A stretch of 64,000 bases of DNA from Enterococcus asini ATCC 700915 (GCF_000407365.1 NZ_ASVU01000001.1:1-64000); one strand, 5' to 3'. Positions 53,543 through 63,605 are shown, numbered from the stretch's first letter. Translations and numbers: made by a program. The notes: generated by a model not told the origin, from the letters alone.

Positions 53543-54955
53543 ATGGAACAATTAAGCAACAACTATGGGGAGTTTGCCCATTTCCCAGAGAAAGTGATTC
53601 AGTTTGGGGAAGGCAATTTCATGCGTGGGTTCGTAGATTGGCAATTGCAACAAATGAACAAACAAGGCTTGTTCAACGGAAGCGCGGTTGTGGTTCAACC
53701 GATTAGCCAAGGTTTAGGCAAGATGTTAAAAGAGCAAGACTATCTGTACACAGTGATTTTAGAAGGCCTTTTAGATGGCAAAACCGTCAATACTTCCGAA
53801 ATCATCTCCACTGTAAATCGTGTGCTCAACCCTTACGAAGAATGGCAAGAGTATTTGGCACTGGCCGAAGACGAAAACTTGGAAATCATCCTTTCCAATA
53901 CGACGGAAGCCGGCATTGCTTATGATGAAAGTGACGCTTTGAACGATACGCCACCAAAGAGCTTCCCAGCAAAATTGACTGCCCTTTTATACAAACGCTA
54001 CCAGCTGCAAAAACCAGGCTTCACCATTATCCCTTGTGAACTCATCGACCGTAACGGGGAAAAACTCTTGGCTATCATCCAGCAATATGCAGAGCATTGG
54101 GACCTAAAAGCAGACTTCAAAACTTGGTTGACGAAAGAAAATACCTTCTGTTGCAGTCTCGTGGACCGGATCGTTCCTGGCTATCCAAGAGACCGGGCAG
54201 ATGAACTAAATGAAAAACATGGCTACATCGACAATTTAATGGTAAAAGCAGAGCCCTTCATGCTATGGGTCATCGAAGGACCACAAAAAATCAAAGAAAT
54301 CTTGCCACTACAAGAAGCTGGCTTGAATGTGATCGTCACGGATGATATGACTCCTTATCGGGAACGGAAAGTACACTTGTTGAATGGGCCTCATACTGCG
54401 ATGGTTCCACTTGCTCGCTTGGCTGGGCTGGAAACCGTGGAAGAAGTCATGCTTGATGCTGATTTTTCTGTGTTTGTAGATGACTTATTTGCCCGGGAAT
54501 TGATCCCGATGCTCGACTTACCAGAAGCAGAGTTAGCAGCTTACGCAGAACAAATTAAAGAACGGTTCAAAAATCCATTTGTCCGTCACGAACTGTCTTC
54601 TATCGCCTTGAACAGTGTTTCTAAATTCCAAGCTCGCCTTTTGCCAATCTTGCTACGCTTCTATGACACGAAAAACTCCTTGCCATTAGGTATCACTGCA
54701 GCTTTGGCGGCATTAATCGTTTCTTATTTACAAGAAGCTGGCAATGACGATGCCGAAGTCTTGGCACTGTTTGCTGAAGCTAAAGAATTGCCAACAACAG
54801 AACAAGTCGCTTTCTTACTAGCTCAAACAAAACTTTGGGGTCAAGACTTAACCGAAGTTGCCCCACTGGTTGACACAGTGAATGACCTAGTCCAAAAAAT
54901 CCATGAAGTAGGCACACGGGCAGTAATCAAAGAAATTCATCAGCAAGCTGAATAA
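53543..54955 (+). CDS. uxaB: Tagaturonate reductase (altronate oxidoreductase)
   Basis: 470 aa, mannitol dehydrogenase-like fold. FGEGNFMRGFVDW near residues 23-35 is the nucleotide-binding start; IILSNTTEAGIAYDE near 115 and ALNSVSKFQARLLPIL near 365 are typical of UxaB. Reduces tagaturonate to altronate with NADH. Followed 19 nt later by uxaA. UxuB (fructuronate reductase) was considered; the LSNTTEAGI and SKF signatures and the uxaA partner favour UxaB. Confidence 0.88.
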   Translation: MEQLSNNYGEFAHFPEKVIQFGEGNFMRGFVDWQLQQMNKQGLFNGSAVVVQPISQGLGKMLKEQDYLYTVILEGLLDGKTVNTSEIISTVNRVLNPYEEWQEYLALAEDENLEIILSNTTEAGIAYDESDALNDTPPKSFPAKLTALLYKRYQLQKPGFTIIPCELIDRNGEKLLAIIQQYAEHWDLKADFKTWLTKENTFCCSLVDRIVPGYPRDRADELNEKHGYIDNLMVKAEPFMLWVIEGPQKIKEILPLQEAGLNVIVTDDMTPYRERKVHLLNGPHTAMVPLARLAGLETVEEVMLDADFSVFVDDLFARELIPMLDLPEAELAAYAEQIKERFKNPFVRHELSSIALNSVSKFQARLLPILLRFYDTKNSLPLGITAALAALIVSYLQEAGNDDAEVLALFAEAKELPTTEQVAFLLAQTKLWGQDLTEVAPLVDTVNDLVQKIHEVGTRAVIKEIHQQAE

Positions 54956-54974
54956 TCAGAAAAGAGGAATCCAC

Positions 54975-56486
54975 ATGGCGAATCCAACCATTACAAAAAA
55001 AGCGGATCTATTAAAATTAAACCCTCGTGACAATGTAGCCGTAGCTTTACACCCAATTGCGAAGGGAACGGAGCTTCACATTGATGACTTAGTAATTGTT
55101 CCCACCCAAGATATCCCCCAAGGTCACAAAATCGCCTTAGAAGCTTTACCGGAAAATGCCGATGTCATCAAATACGGCTACCCCATCGGTCATGTGACCA
55201 CTGACGTAGCAGCCGGTGACTGGATTCACACGCAAAACGTGAAGACAAACCTTTCCGGGGAACTGGACTACACTTATGAACCCAATTTACACGAAATCAA
55301 ATACCCGAAAAAAGACTTGACCTTCCAAGGCTATCGTCGGGCAAACGGCAAAGTCGGGATTCGCAATGACTTGTTAATCGTCCCTACTGTGGGCTGTATC
55401 AACGGCATGGCGGAAATCATCGTACAACAGTTTAAACAAAAACATCCAAACTTAGGACCCTTTGACAATGTGACGATTTTAAAACATCCTTATGGCTGCT
55501 CGCAACTGGGACAAGACCATAAGAACACGCGCCAAGTCCTAATCGACGCCGTACAACATCCGAATGCCGGGGCTGTCATGGTCTTTGGGCTAGGCTGTGA
55601 AAACAATACCGTCAAAGAATTCCGGGCGAAACTTGGGGATTACGATGAAAGTCGGATTAAGTTCTTAGTCGCTCAAGAAGTAGCCGACGAAATCGAAACT
55701 GGGGAAGCCATCTTAGAAGAATTACTAGAAGTGGCCAAAGACGACAAACGAGAAGCGATTCCTTTGAGTGAATTAAAAGTTGGTTTGAAATGTGGCGGTT
55801 CCGACGGGTTCTCAGGTATCACTGCGAATCCACTACTCGGCGCTTTCTCCGACTTCTTGGTTTCCCAAGGAGGCAGCACCGTCTTGACGGAAGTACCGGA
55901 AATGTTTGGAGCAGAACAAGTCTTAATGGCTCGGGCGAAAGACGAAGCGACCTTTGAAAAAATCGTGCATTTGATCAACGATTTCAAGGAATACTTCTTG
56001 TCCTATGGTGAACCGGTCTATGAAAACCCCTCTCCAGGAAACAAAGACGGCGGAATCACGACTCTCGAAGACAAATCCCTTGGTTGTACGCAAAAATCCG
56101 GAACCTCTGCTGTGGTGGACGTCTTGCATTATGGGGAAAAACTGCGGGAACCTGGCTTGAGCTTATTGGAAGGTCCTGGAAATGACTTGGTAGCTGCCAC
56201 TGCTCTGGCCTCTGCCGACTGTCAATTGGTACTCTTTACCACCGGTCGCGGTACCCCATTTGGCGCCTATGTCCCAACCATGAAAGTGGCTACTAACAGT
56301 CAAATCTTTGAAAAGAAACCACACTGGATGGACTTCAATGCCGGACGCTTGCTCGATGAAGCCATGGATGTAGTCTTAGACGATTTCATCGCCCATATTA
56401 TCACCGTAGCGAGCGGAGCTGAAACCCGCAATGAAGCCAACGACGTACGGGAAATCGCCATCTTTAAAAACGGAGTAACACTCTAG
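54975..56486 (+). CDS. uxaA: Altronate dehydratase
   Basis: 503 aa. N-terminal SAF domain (about 15-95, DNVAVALHPIAKGTEL) and C-terminal UxaA domain with KVGIRNDLLIVPTVGC, HPYGCSQLG and LKCGGSDGFSGITANP, whose conserved Cys residues bind iron. Dehydrates D-altronate to 2-keto-3-deoxygluconate. RBS AGAGGA. Second gene of the uxaB-uxaA-uxaC group; a small hairpin with T5 separates it from uxaC. Confidence 0.95.
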   Translation: MANPTITKKADLLKLNPRDNVAVALHPIAKGTELHIDDLVIVPTQDIPQGHKIALEALPENADVIKYGYPIGHVTTDVAAGDWIHTQNVKTNLSGELDYTYEPNLHEIKYPKKDLTFQGYRRANGKVGIRNDLLIVPTVGCINGMAEIIVQQFKQKHPNLGPFDNVTILKHPYGCSQLGQDHKNTRQVLIDAVQHPNAGAVMVFGLGCENNTVKEFRAKLGDYDESRIKFLVAQEVADEIETGEAILEELLEVAKDDKREAIPLSELKVGLKCGGSDGFSGITANPLLGAFSDFLVSQGGSTVLTEVPEMFGAEQVLMARAKDEATFEKIVHLINDFKEYFLSYGEPVYENPSPGNKDGGITTLEDKSLGCTQKSGTSAVVDVLHYGEKLREPGLSLLEGPGNDLVAATALASADCQLVLFTTGRGTPFGAYVPTMKVATNSQIFEKKPHWMDFNAGRLLDEAMDVVLDDFIAHIITVASGAETRNEANDVREIAIFKNGVTL

Positions 56487-56497
56487 TCGGAGGATTA

Positions 56498-56519
56498 CCA
56501 GGGCTTGTCCCTGGTTTTT
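56498..56519 (+). terminator. Weak intercistronic hairpin between uxaA and uxaC
   Basis: CCAGGG/CCCTGG stem (56498-56514) followed by TTTTTC. May end part of the transcripts or protect the upstream mRNA. Confidence 0.5.
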
Positions 56520-56570
56520 CCCGGACTTAGCTTGTGAATGTATGAATAAAAGAAAGAAGGAATTTTGAGA

Positions 56571-57959
56571 ATGTTTTTATCCGATGATTTTTTACTTACC
56601 AATGACTGGGCGAAAACCCTCTTCCACAATGTAGCCAAAGAACAACCGATTATTGACTACCACTGCCATTTGGACCCTAAAGAAATCTATAACAATGAAC
56701 ACTTCACCAATATCACCGAAGCTTGGCTTGGGGGCGACCACTACAAATGGCGCTTGATGCGCTCTTGTGGCGTACCGGAAGAACGCATTACCGGTTCTGC
56801 TAGCGACTTCGACAAGTTTATGGCTTGGTGTCAAACCGTGCCAAAAATCATTGGCAACCCTCTTTACTCTTGGACTCATTTGGAATTGAAACGCTTCTTC
56901 GGCATTGATCTTCTGGTCAATGAACAAAATGCCCAAGAAATCTGGGATCGGGCCAATGAAAAACTAGCCCAAGCAGACTTCCGTCGGCGAGAAATCATCT
57001 TCAACAGCAACGTGAAAGTCATCTGTACCACGGATGATCCTGTGGACGACTTGGCTTACCACAAAAAACTAGCTCAAGAAGAAAATCGCTTCAAAGTCTT
57101 GCCAACCTTCCGTCCTGACAAGGCTCTAAACATCGACAAACCAGACTATGCCGACTACATGGCAAAACTAGGAGAAGTGGCCGGCATCACCATCGCTACC
57201 ATGAGTGACTTGTACCAGGCACTAGACAGCCGGATCGACTTCTTCCATGCTATGGGGGGACGCTTGTCCGACCACGCTTTGGATGTATTGAAGTACGAAG
57301 CAGCAGACGAAGCAACTTTGAACAGCATTTTGGCTAAAGCTCTTAAAGGCGACGGGTTAACGGACGCAGAAATCCACGCGTATCGGACTGCGGTCTTGGT
57401 ACATTTATGCAAAGCTTACCACGACCACGATTGGACTATGCAATTGCACATTCATGCTTATCGCAACTGCAACACTCGCATGTTTAACCAATTAGGCCCA
57501 GATACTGGCTACGACGGCATCAACGACTTGTCCATCACCATTCCACTGCAAAAATTACTCGATGCAGCGGATCAAACGGACAGCTTGCCACAAACGATTC
57601 TGTACTCCTTAAATCCAAATGACTTCGATGTTTTAGTCGCTTTGATGCAATGTTTCCAAAAAGACGGCCAAAACAAATTGCAACTAGGCTCCGGCTGGTG
57701 GTTTAACGACACTCGCGATGGCATGCGTCGTCAATTGACCAAGTTCGCTGACGGTAGCGTCTTGCACAACTTCGTGGGGATGTTAACCGACTCCCGCAGC
57801 TTCCTTTCTTACACTCGTCACGAATACTTCCGTCGAGTCCTTTGCGAATTCGTCGGCGAAATCGTGGAACGAGAAGAAGCTCCAGAAGACGAAGAATTAC
57901 TCGGCAATTTAGTCAAAGCCATCTGCTACGACAACGCCGCAAATTATTTCAAATTTTAA
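56571..57959 (+). CDS. uxaC: Glucuronate/galacturonate isomerase
   Basis: 462 aa, amidohydrolase-like barrel. Metal site DYHCHLDPKEIY near residue 30, WRLMRSCGV near 60, and LHIHAYRNCNTRMF and GSGWWFNDTRDGM later. Isomerises D-galacturonate to tagaturonate and D-glucuronate to fructuronate. Start is ATG 56571, 10 nt after AAGAAGG; a TTG at 56565 is too close. First enzymatic step but last gene of the group, ending in a strong terminator. Confidence 0.96.
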   Translation: MFLSDDFLLTNDWAKTLFHNVAKEQPIIDYHCHLDPKEIYNNEHFTNITEAWLGGDHYKWRLMRSCGVPEERITGSASDFDKFMAWCQTVPKIIGNPLYSWTHLELKRFFGIDLLVNEQNAQEIWDRANEKLAQADFRRREIIFNSNVKVICTTDDPVDDLAYHKKLAQEENRFKVLPTFRPDKALNIDKPDYADYMAKLGEVAGITIATMSDLYQALDSRIDFFHAMGGRLSDHALDVLKYEAADEATLNSILAKALKGDGLTDAEIHAYRTAVLVHLCKAYHDHDWTMQLHIHAYRNCNTRMFNQLGPDTGYDGINDLSITIPLQKLLDAADQTDSLPQTILYSLNPNDFDVLVALMQCFQKDGQNKLQLGSGWWFNDTRDGMRRQLTKFADGSVLHNFVGMLTDSRSFLSYTRHEYFRRVLCEFVGEIVEREEAPEDEELLGNLVKAICYDNAANYFKF

Positions 57960-57963
57960 AAGC

Positions 57964-58003
57964 AAAAAAACGTGAGTCGGAATGTTCCGACTCACGTTTT
58001 TTA
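57964..58003. terminator. Bidirectional terminator of uxaC and the fRMsr gene
   Basis: ACGTGAGTCGGA/TCCGACTCACGT hairpin (57970-57997) with A7 and T6. Confidence 0.93.
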
Positions 58004-58471
58004 GTTACTCCCTAGTAATAGCGCCACGTATTTTTCCAGATACTCTTGATCGATTTCATCATACATCGCTGTCACGCCGGCGTCGATATCCAAAACCCCG
58101 ATTAACTTACCGTCTTTAATCATGGGTACCACGATTTCTGACATGGCTGTCCCGTCACAAGAGATATAGTTGGCATGTTCTTTCACATTGGGCACAATCA
58201 GGGTTTCTTCCTTGGCCGCACTCTCCCCACAAACCCCCTTGCCCATTTTTATCCGGGTACAGGAAACTTTTCCTTGGAAAGGCCCTAAGATTAATTCTTC
58301 GCCATTGAATAAGTAATACCCGGCAAAGACGGTTTCTTTTAAGGTTTGATTTAAAAGCGCCGATGAGTTGGCTAAATTGGCCAACCAATTGTCCTCTGCT
58401 TCTAAAAGTCCCGCTTGTTGCAATAATAACAGCTCATAAGCCGCTTTTTTCTCTGCTTCATCCCAGCTCAT
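58001..58471 (-). CDS. Free methionine-(R)-sulfoxide reductase (GAF domain, fRMsr)
   Basis: 156 aa from ATG 58471 (MSWDEAEKKAAYELL), with AGAAGGA upstream; the open frame to 58531 has no RBS. A single GAF domain with LGPFQGKVSCTRIKMGKGVCGESAAKEET (Cys pair of fRMsr), ANYISCDGTAMSEIVVP (resolving Cys) and IGVLDIDA. Reduces free methionine-R-sulfoxide with thioredoxin, a defence against oxidative damage. Confidence 0.88.
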   Translation of the reverse strand: MSWDEAEKKAAYELLLLQQAGLLEAEDNWLANLANSSALLNQTLKETVFAGYYLFNGEELILGPFQGKVSCTRIKMGKGVCGESAAKEETLIVPNVKEHANYISCDGTAMSEIVVPMIKDGKLIGVLDIDAGVTAMYDEIDQEYLEKYVALLLGSN

Positions 58472-58560
58472 AACAGTCCTTCTTCCATCAAATAATGGTT
58501 TTATACTAGCATGGTGCGCTGCTTCCCGCAACCGAGAAATCTCGCGCTAGAAAGTCAAGG

Positions 58561-58989
58561 TTACTTCTCTTTGCTTAAGAAAATCCAGTGAGCCCACAGA
58601 AAAATCGTAAAGGCCGCAAAAAGCACCACTTGGGACAACTGCACCATCCCCAAGGTCACTTGGTTGCTGTCAATCAATGGTCTCTGACTAATGATAGTCT
58701 GCAACAGCTGAAGGACAGAAACGAGCGTCAAAGCCCCCAGAATTTTCCCCGTCCGCCCGAGATAGTCTAGCGAAAGCACTCTTTTTTGGATCATAAACCC
58801 TGTGGCGATAAAAATACCCAGCACTAAAAAGAGCACATCCACAATGGTTCCGATTTTCGGAATCCTAATCACCTGAAAATCCACCAAAGCGTCTTTTACA
58901 ATCAATAACCCGCTAAATACCCCTAGACCAATGAAAACTCCTTGACCGCGAATTAATCGTTGTTGCTCGTCCATTTTCTTTTCAAACAT
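58561..58989 (-). CDS. Hypothetical four-helix membrane protein
   Basis: 142 aa with hydrophobic segments at about 15-33, 48-68, 84-103 and 117-136; a charged N-terminus (MFEKKMDEQQRLIRGQG) faces the cytosol by the positive-inside rule. No family recognised. Single gene; a 90 nt gap separates it from the fRMsr gene. Confidence 0.7.
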   Translation of the reverse strand: MFEKKMDEQQRLIRGQGVFIGLGVFSGLLIVKDALVDFQVIRIPKIGTIVDVLFLVLGIFIATGFMIQKRVLSLDYLGRTGKILGALTLVSVLQLLQTIISQRPLIDSNQVTLGMVQLSQVVLFAAFTIFLWAHWIFLSKEK

Positions 58990-59136
58990 CCTGCTTCCTC
59001 CCCCATAAGCAAATCGCTTAGGCCGAGTATACGCCTGAACAATTGGAAAACACAGTTTTTTTTAATCGACAAAAAAACAGTAACTTTAACGGCCACTGCT
59101 TTTGTCTTACCTATTTTTTAGGCTATACCAATCGTA

Positions 59137-59970
59137 TTATAACTCTTTTTCAAGTTCTACTACTCGGTTTTGATAACTCAGGTACAAAGCAGTGAACCGA
59201 TTGTCGTGTTTTTTGTCCCAGGGCTTCGGCTTCCCACAAAAATGCAAAATCGAAGTATTAGCCATCACCCAGTGGAGATCATGCTTACTCAAACTCCGGG
59301 TGAAGTACTTGGCATACATACGAGCATCGTAATTCCAGCGCTCCTCGGGAATCGTCAATGCATACTTTCCATAGAGATAGTTCAAGATGTCTTGGTCCGG
59401 TAAAACTAAAAAGTGGGCATACTTTTCGATCACCCGACTAATATCAGCCCATTGCACTTTTTCCCGAGCCTGAGTCAAATTCAACAGCATCACACCGGAA
59501 TTGTAATACTCGTGATCCAAATCCAAGCGCACTTTATTGATCGGCGTGGAGACATCCAAAAGGCCTGTATGAGTGGCCGCCGCCAACAAGTGCTGATCAA
59601 GCTCGAGATTCCATAAATCGGTTAAAGGATTAATCACCAGAATATCCGGATCTAAATACAATACTTTGGTGATATCCTCCGGGAGAATCTCCCCTGCTAA
59701 CAGTCGGAAATACATTTCTTTAGGATAACGTGCCACGGTAGGCGCACTCGCCCAGTTACTACCGTCCACTTTGATTACTTGTAACTCAAATCCCAAAGAA
59801 TGGCAAAAGGCTTGTAGGGTTGTGATACTTTCTTCTGATATCCGTTCATGGACCAACCAAACACGAAAGTCTTGGCGAGGATTGTTGTCGTGAATGGATA
59901 ACAACGCTACTTTTAAAGGAGCTAAATAGCCTTCATCTAAGGTAAATAATAAATCGATTTTTTGATTCAT
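59137..59970 (-). CDS. Glycosyltransferase family 8 protein
   Basis: 277 aa. GT-A fold of the GT8 kind: LFTLDEGYLAPLKVALLSI at the N-terminus, YFRLLAGEILP and the DxD metal motif in VLYLDPDILVINPL near residue 105, YYNSGVMLLNL near 160, LPDQDILNYL near 195, and C-terminal LHFCGKPKPW. Transfers a hexose from a nucleotide sugar, probably to a cell-wall polysaccharide, teichoic acid or glycoprotein; acceptor unknown. Confidence 0.88.
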   Translation of the reverse strand: MNQKIDLLFTLDEGYLAPLKVALLSIHDNNPRQDFRVWLVHERISEESITTLQAFCHSLGFELQVIKVDGSNWASAPTVARYPKEMYFRLLAGEILPEDITKVLYLDPDILVINPLTDLWNLELDQHLLAAATHTGLLDVSTPINKVRLDLDHEYYNSGVMLLNLTQAREKVQWADISRVIEKYAHFLVLPDQDILNYLYGKYALTIPEERWNYDARMYAKYFTRSLSKHDLHWVMANTSILHFCGKPKPWDKKHDNRFTALYLSYQNRVVELEKEL

Positions 59971-60024
59971 CTGTTCTCCTTGTAATTGGTATTTATTCGT
60001 TATTTACGACTAATTCAATCATAA

Positions 60025-60086
60025 AAGAAAAAGCGATGTTTGTCACGAAAGCACAGCTACTCGCTCACGTTCTATCGTCGCTTTAA
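60025..60086 (-). terminator. Possible terminator of the lipoprotein gene
   Basis: Short stem AAAGCGA/TCGCTTT with a long loop (60027-60083), followed by TTTTTC on the minus strand. Weak. Confidence 0.4.
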
Positions 60087-60087
60087 A

Positions 60088-60393
60088 TTACTCTGCTAGT
60101 TTTTCAATATGCATAACCTCAGCTATCGCAGGAAAAGACGTCCTGATTGGTCCTTGGATAGTAATTCTGATCCGCTCACCAACTTTAAAATCCGCGGCTT
60201 CTCCCCACTCAAAAGACAAATCCCCTTGCTTTTGCTCTCCTTGCTCACTTTTACCATCATCCGTTAAAATCGTAATTGTATTTTGATAAATATCCGTGAT
60301 AGTCCCACTAGTTTGCGAGGTCGGTTGCTTGCGACAAGCACTTAATAAAAAAACAGTGAACATGATAATTAATAAACAGCTGAACTTTTTCAT
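60088..60393 (-). CDS. Small lipoprotein (DUF3221-like)
   Basis: 101 aa. N-terminal signal peptide with lipobox LLSAC (lipidated Cys20). The remaining 80 residues look like a small OB/KOW-type beta domain (GTITDIYQNTITILTDDG, KVGERIRITIQGPIRTSFPA), resembling DUF3221 lipoproteins. Outer face of the membrane; function unknown. Single gene. Confidence 0.72.
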   Translation of the reverse strand: MKKFSCLLIIMFTVFLLSACRKQPTSQTSGTITDIYQNTITILTDDGKSEQGEQKQGDLSFEWGEAADFKVGERIRITIQGPIRTSFPAIAEVMHIEKLAE

Positions 60394-60473
60394 CCTCTAG
60401 CTCCTATCATCTTTTATTCAAGCTTAGCCAGTCGGTAGTAAAAAGTCAAAAAAGATTTGTGGATTTCTGTAAA

Positions 60474-60510
60474 TAAAAAAGAGGCTCCTTCTATAAAAGA
60501 AGAAACCTCC
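60474..60510 (-). terminator. Terminator of murA-rho-rpmE2
   Basis: GAGGTTTCTTCT/AGAAGGAGCCTC hairpin (60481-60509) followed by T6 on the minus strand. Confidence 0.88.
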
Positions 60511-60547
60511 AAACTGTTGATAAAACAGCCTTCTAAGCAAGTTAGAA

Positions 60548-60811
60548 TTATTGTGCAGCGTTCTTGTCTTTGAGACCGTACTTTTTGTTGAAGCGGTCCA
60601 CACGTCCGTCTGCTTGGGTGAATTTTTGACGCCCAGTGTAGAATGGATGAGAGTCAGAAGTAACTTCGACACGGATCAATGGATACGTGTTGCCGTCTTC
60701 CCATTCAACTGTTTCTTGAGAGTTCTTAGTAGAACCAGACAAGAATTTAAAACCGGTAGTTGAATCCATGAATACTACTGGATGGTAATTCGGATGGATA
60801 TCTTGTTTCAT
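60548..60811 (-). CDS. rpmE2: 50S ribosomal protein L31, type B
   Basis: 87 aa from ATG 60811 ([17 protein letters not shown]), with AAAGGAG upstream; the open frame further up has no RBS. It lacks the CxxC zinc ligands of type A L31 and has the longer type B form, so it is zinc-independent. Downstream of rho, the common Firmicutes order. Confidence 0.95.
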   Translation of the reverse strand: MKQDIHPNYHPVVFMDSTTGFKFLSGSTKNSQETVEWEDGNTYPLIRVEVTSDSHPFYTGRQKFTQADGRVDRFNKKYGLKDKNAAQ

Positions 60812-60914
60812 GATTTGTTCGCTCCTTTGCCCTGGCTCATTTGCTTCACCAGAGTTATTTGTCAATTTGCAACATGAACATCTTACCATGTTTCACAGCT
60901 AGATGCAATTATCT

Positions 60915-62210
60915 TTATGACCTTTTTTGATTTCGGCGACCTGTATTTTTCACGGTCAAATCTTTAATAGAATGTAGCAATTCCTGATTGTTCTTGGTAT
61001 TTTTCAAGAGGTTGCGGAATTGTTCCGTGTATTCCAAAGCATCCCCGTTCATCTGATTGCGCAGTTTCCAAGTCTCTTCTAGTTGGCTTTCACTCATGAG
61101 GAGCTCTTCTTTTCTGGTGCCAGAACGCTTGATATCGATGGCTGGGAAGATGCGACGTTCGGCTAGTTCTCGGGATAGATGGAGTTCCATATTCCCCGTG
61201 CCTTTGAATTCTTCATAAATCACATCGTCCATGCGACTTCCCGTGTCCACCAAAGCCGTAGCCAAAATCGTCAGGCTACCTCCTTCTTCGATATTCCGGG
61301 CCGCCCCAAAGAATTTCTTCGGTTTGTATAAAGCCGCCGGATCAATCCCGCCACTTAACGTACGCCCGCTTGGAGGGACGACTAAATTATACGCTCGAGC
61401 AAGTCTGGTCAAGCTATCCATTAAAATCACCACGTCCCGCTTGTCTTCCACTAAGCGCATGGCCCGTTCCAAAACTAGCTCGGACACCCGAGTATGGTTT
61501 TGCGGCTGCAAATCAAAAGTGGAAGAAACTACTTCCCCTTTGACACTACGTTCCAAATCTGTGACTTCTTCCGGGCGTTCGTCGATTAAGAGGACAATCA
61601 ATTCCACATCAGGAAAATTATCGGTAATCCCATTGGCGATTTCTTTGATGATACTGGTTTTCCCAGCTTTCGGTGGCGCCACGATCAACCCCCGCTGACC
61701 AAAGCCCACAGGCGCAAAGAGGTCCATCATCCGGGTAGCTAAGCGTCCCCGAGTGGTTTCCAATTTTAGCTGACGGTTGGGATATAGTGGGGTCAAAGCT
61801 GGAAAATGCGGGCGTTCTTTGGCTTCTTCCGGATTCTTGCCGTTGACGCTTTCCACATGCATCAAGCCGTAGTAACGTTCCGATTCTTTCGGTGGTCGCG
61901 CTTTGCCGGCTACCTTGTCCCCATTGCGCAAACCGAAACGGCGAATTTGCGAAGAAGAGATATAGATATCTTCCCCACTGGGACCAAAGTTAAGTGGCCG
62001 CAAAAAGCCATAGCCTTCTTGTCCCACGATATCCAAGACGCCTTCCATATAGTAAAAACCTTGTTTCTCTGCTTGGGCGCGAATCACTGCCAAGGAAAGC
62101 TCTTTTTTGTTCATCTGGCTGTAATAAGGAATCTTGAAATCCCGGGCGTAGCGATAGATTTCTTTTAAGGTCTTATGTTCCAGCTCAGACATTGTCAGAT
62201 AATCACTCAT
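60915..62210 (-). CDS. rho: Transcription termination factor Rho
   Basis: 431 aa. N-terminal helical domain (MSELEHKTLKEIYRYARD), OB-fold RNA-binding domain (GYGFLRPL, residues 66-73), then a RecA-type ATPase with P-loop APPKAGKTS (178-186), LLIDERPEEVTDLERS (Walker B) and the Q-loop/R-loop segments. Hexameric helicase that ends transcripts. Lies 18 nt downstream of murA in the murA-rho-rpmE2 operon. Confidence 0.98.
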   Translation of the reverse strand: MSDYLTMSELEHKTLKEIYRYARDFKIPYYSQMNKKELSLAVIRAQAEKQGFYYMEGVLDIVGQEGYGFLRPLNFGPSGEDIYISSSQIRRFGLRNGDKVAGKARPPKESERYYGLMHVESVNGKNPEEAKERPHFPALTPLYPNRQLKLETTRGRLATRMMDLFAPVGFGQRGLIVAPPKAGKTSIIKEIANGITDNFPDVELIVLLIDERPEEVTDLERSVKGEVVSSTFDLQPQNHTRVSELVLERAMRLVEDKRDVVILMDSLTRLARAYNLVVPPSGRTLSGGIDPAALYKPKKFFGAARNIEEGGSLTILATALVDTGSRMDDVIYEEFKGTGNMELHLSRELAERRIFPAIDIKRSGTRKEELLMSESQLEETWKLRNQMNGDALEYTEQFRNLLKNTKNNQELLHSIKDLTVKNTGRRNQKRS

Positions 62211-62228
62211 GGCCGATCCCTTCTTTGA

Positions 62229-63488
62229 TCATTCTTCCACCATCTCAATGTCGCCGCCGAGAGCTTGGATTTTCTCAATAATGTGATCATAGCCCCGTAG
62301 GATGAATTCCACATTGGTAATCGTCGTCGTGCCTTCTGCCATCAATCCGGCAATCACTAGCGCCGCCCCGGCCCTCAAATCACTAGCCACGACTTCCGCT
62401 CCGTGGAGTTTGGTGGGACCGTTGACGATAATCATATTACCTTCAATCTGCGCATCCGCACCCATTCGCACCATTTCCGGGATATGGTTCACTCGCTTGG
62501 CATAAATCGTATCGATCACATCCGAAGTTCCCTTGGCTTTCATTAACAAAGGCGTAATCGGCTGTTGGAGATCCGTGGCAAAACCTGGATAAGGATAGGT
62601 TTTGACGATTACAGGATTGAGCTCTTTAACTGGGAAGACTTCGATGCTGTCTTCTTTGACTTCCATAGGCACGCCTAGTTCTTCTAGCTTCGCAATATAG
62701 CTTTCCAAATGCTCATAGATCACATTGTTGACTTTAATGCCTTCGCCGACAGCCGCAGCCATAGCCAAATACGTTCCCGCCTCGATGCGGTCCGGGATAA
62801 TGGAATGCCGGCAACCGTGGAGTTTTTCTACTCCTTCGATTCGAATTTCATTGGTACCAGCTCCGCGAATCTTCGCCCCCATGTTGTTCAACAAAGTGGC
62901 CACATCGATGATTTCAGGTTCCCGGGCGGCATTTTCGATAATCGTCTTGCCTTCTGCTTTTACCGCCGCCAACATGATATTAATCGTGGCGCCAATGGAT
63001 ACCATATCCAAGAAAATCCGTTCCCCGTGCAACTTCTTATCCGGCGTCCGCAAATACATGGCTCCGTGTTCATTGGTCACTTTTGCTCCTAGCATTTCAA
63101 AGCCTTTAATATGTAAATCAATCGGGCGTGGTCCTAAATAACAGCCCCCAGGTAAGCCCACGACTGCCTCGCCAAAGCGTCCCAAAAGTGCTCCCATAAA
63201 ATAATAGGAAGCTCGTAAACTATTGATTTTGCCACTAGGCATGGGAATCGAAACCAATTCTGTGGAATCGATTTCCAGCGTGTTGTTTTGGAAAGTCGTC
63301 TTTACCCCCATGATTTCTAGAATATCCATTAAGGAATGTACGTCTTGAATGTCTGGTACGCCTTCTAAGATTACGGGAGAATCCGCTAAAATGGCAGCCG
63401 GAATTAAAGCTACCGCACTATTTTTTGCACCACTAATGGTTACTTCCCCTTTTAGAGGACGGCCACCGTGAATTTTTATTTTTTTCAT
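62229..63488 (-). CDS. murA: UDP-N-acetylglucosamine 1-carboxyvinyltransferase (MurA2/MurZ type)
   Basis: 419 aa, EPSP-synthase-like fold. First committed step of peptidoglycan synthesis: transfers enolpyruvate from PEP to UDP-GlcNAc. GAKNSAV with Lys22 and Asn23, active-site Cys116 in [15 protein letters not shown] (so fosfomycin-sensitive in principle), and [12 protein letters not shown]. Low-GC Firmicutes carry two paralogues; linkage to rho marks this as the second (MurZ/MurAB) type. Confidence 0.93.
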   Translation of the reverse strand: MKKIKIHGGRPLKGEVTISGAKNSAVALIPAAILADSPVILEGVPDIQDVHSLMDILEIMGVKTTFQNNTLEIDSTELVSIPMPSGKINSLRASYYFMGALLGRFGEAVVGLPGGCYLGPRPIDLHIKGFEMLGAKVTNEHGAMYLRTPDKKLHGERIFLDMVSIGATINIMLAAVKAEGKTIIENAAREPEIIDVATLLNNMGAKIRGAGTNEIRIEGVEKLHGCRHSIIPDRIEAGTYLAMAAAVGEGIKVNNVIYEHLESYIAKLEELGVPMEVKEDSIEVFPVKELNPVIVKTYPYPGFATDLQQPITPLLMKAKGTSDVIDTIYAKRVNHIPEMVRMGADAQIEGNMIIVNGPTKLHGAEVVASDLRAGAALVIAGLMAEGTTTITNVEFILRGYDHIIEKIQALGGDIEMVEE

Positions 63489-63605
63489 CTATCTTCACCT
63501 TAAATGTTATTTTTATTAGCTAAATTTTGTATATCTCTTCCGATTTTAACACAAAGGACTGCTTTTCTAAATAAGAATCTCTGTTTCCTTTCATAAAGCC
63601 ACGGC

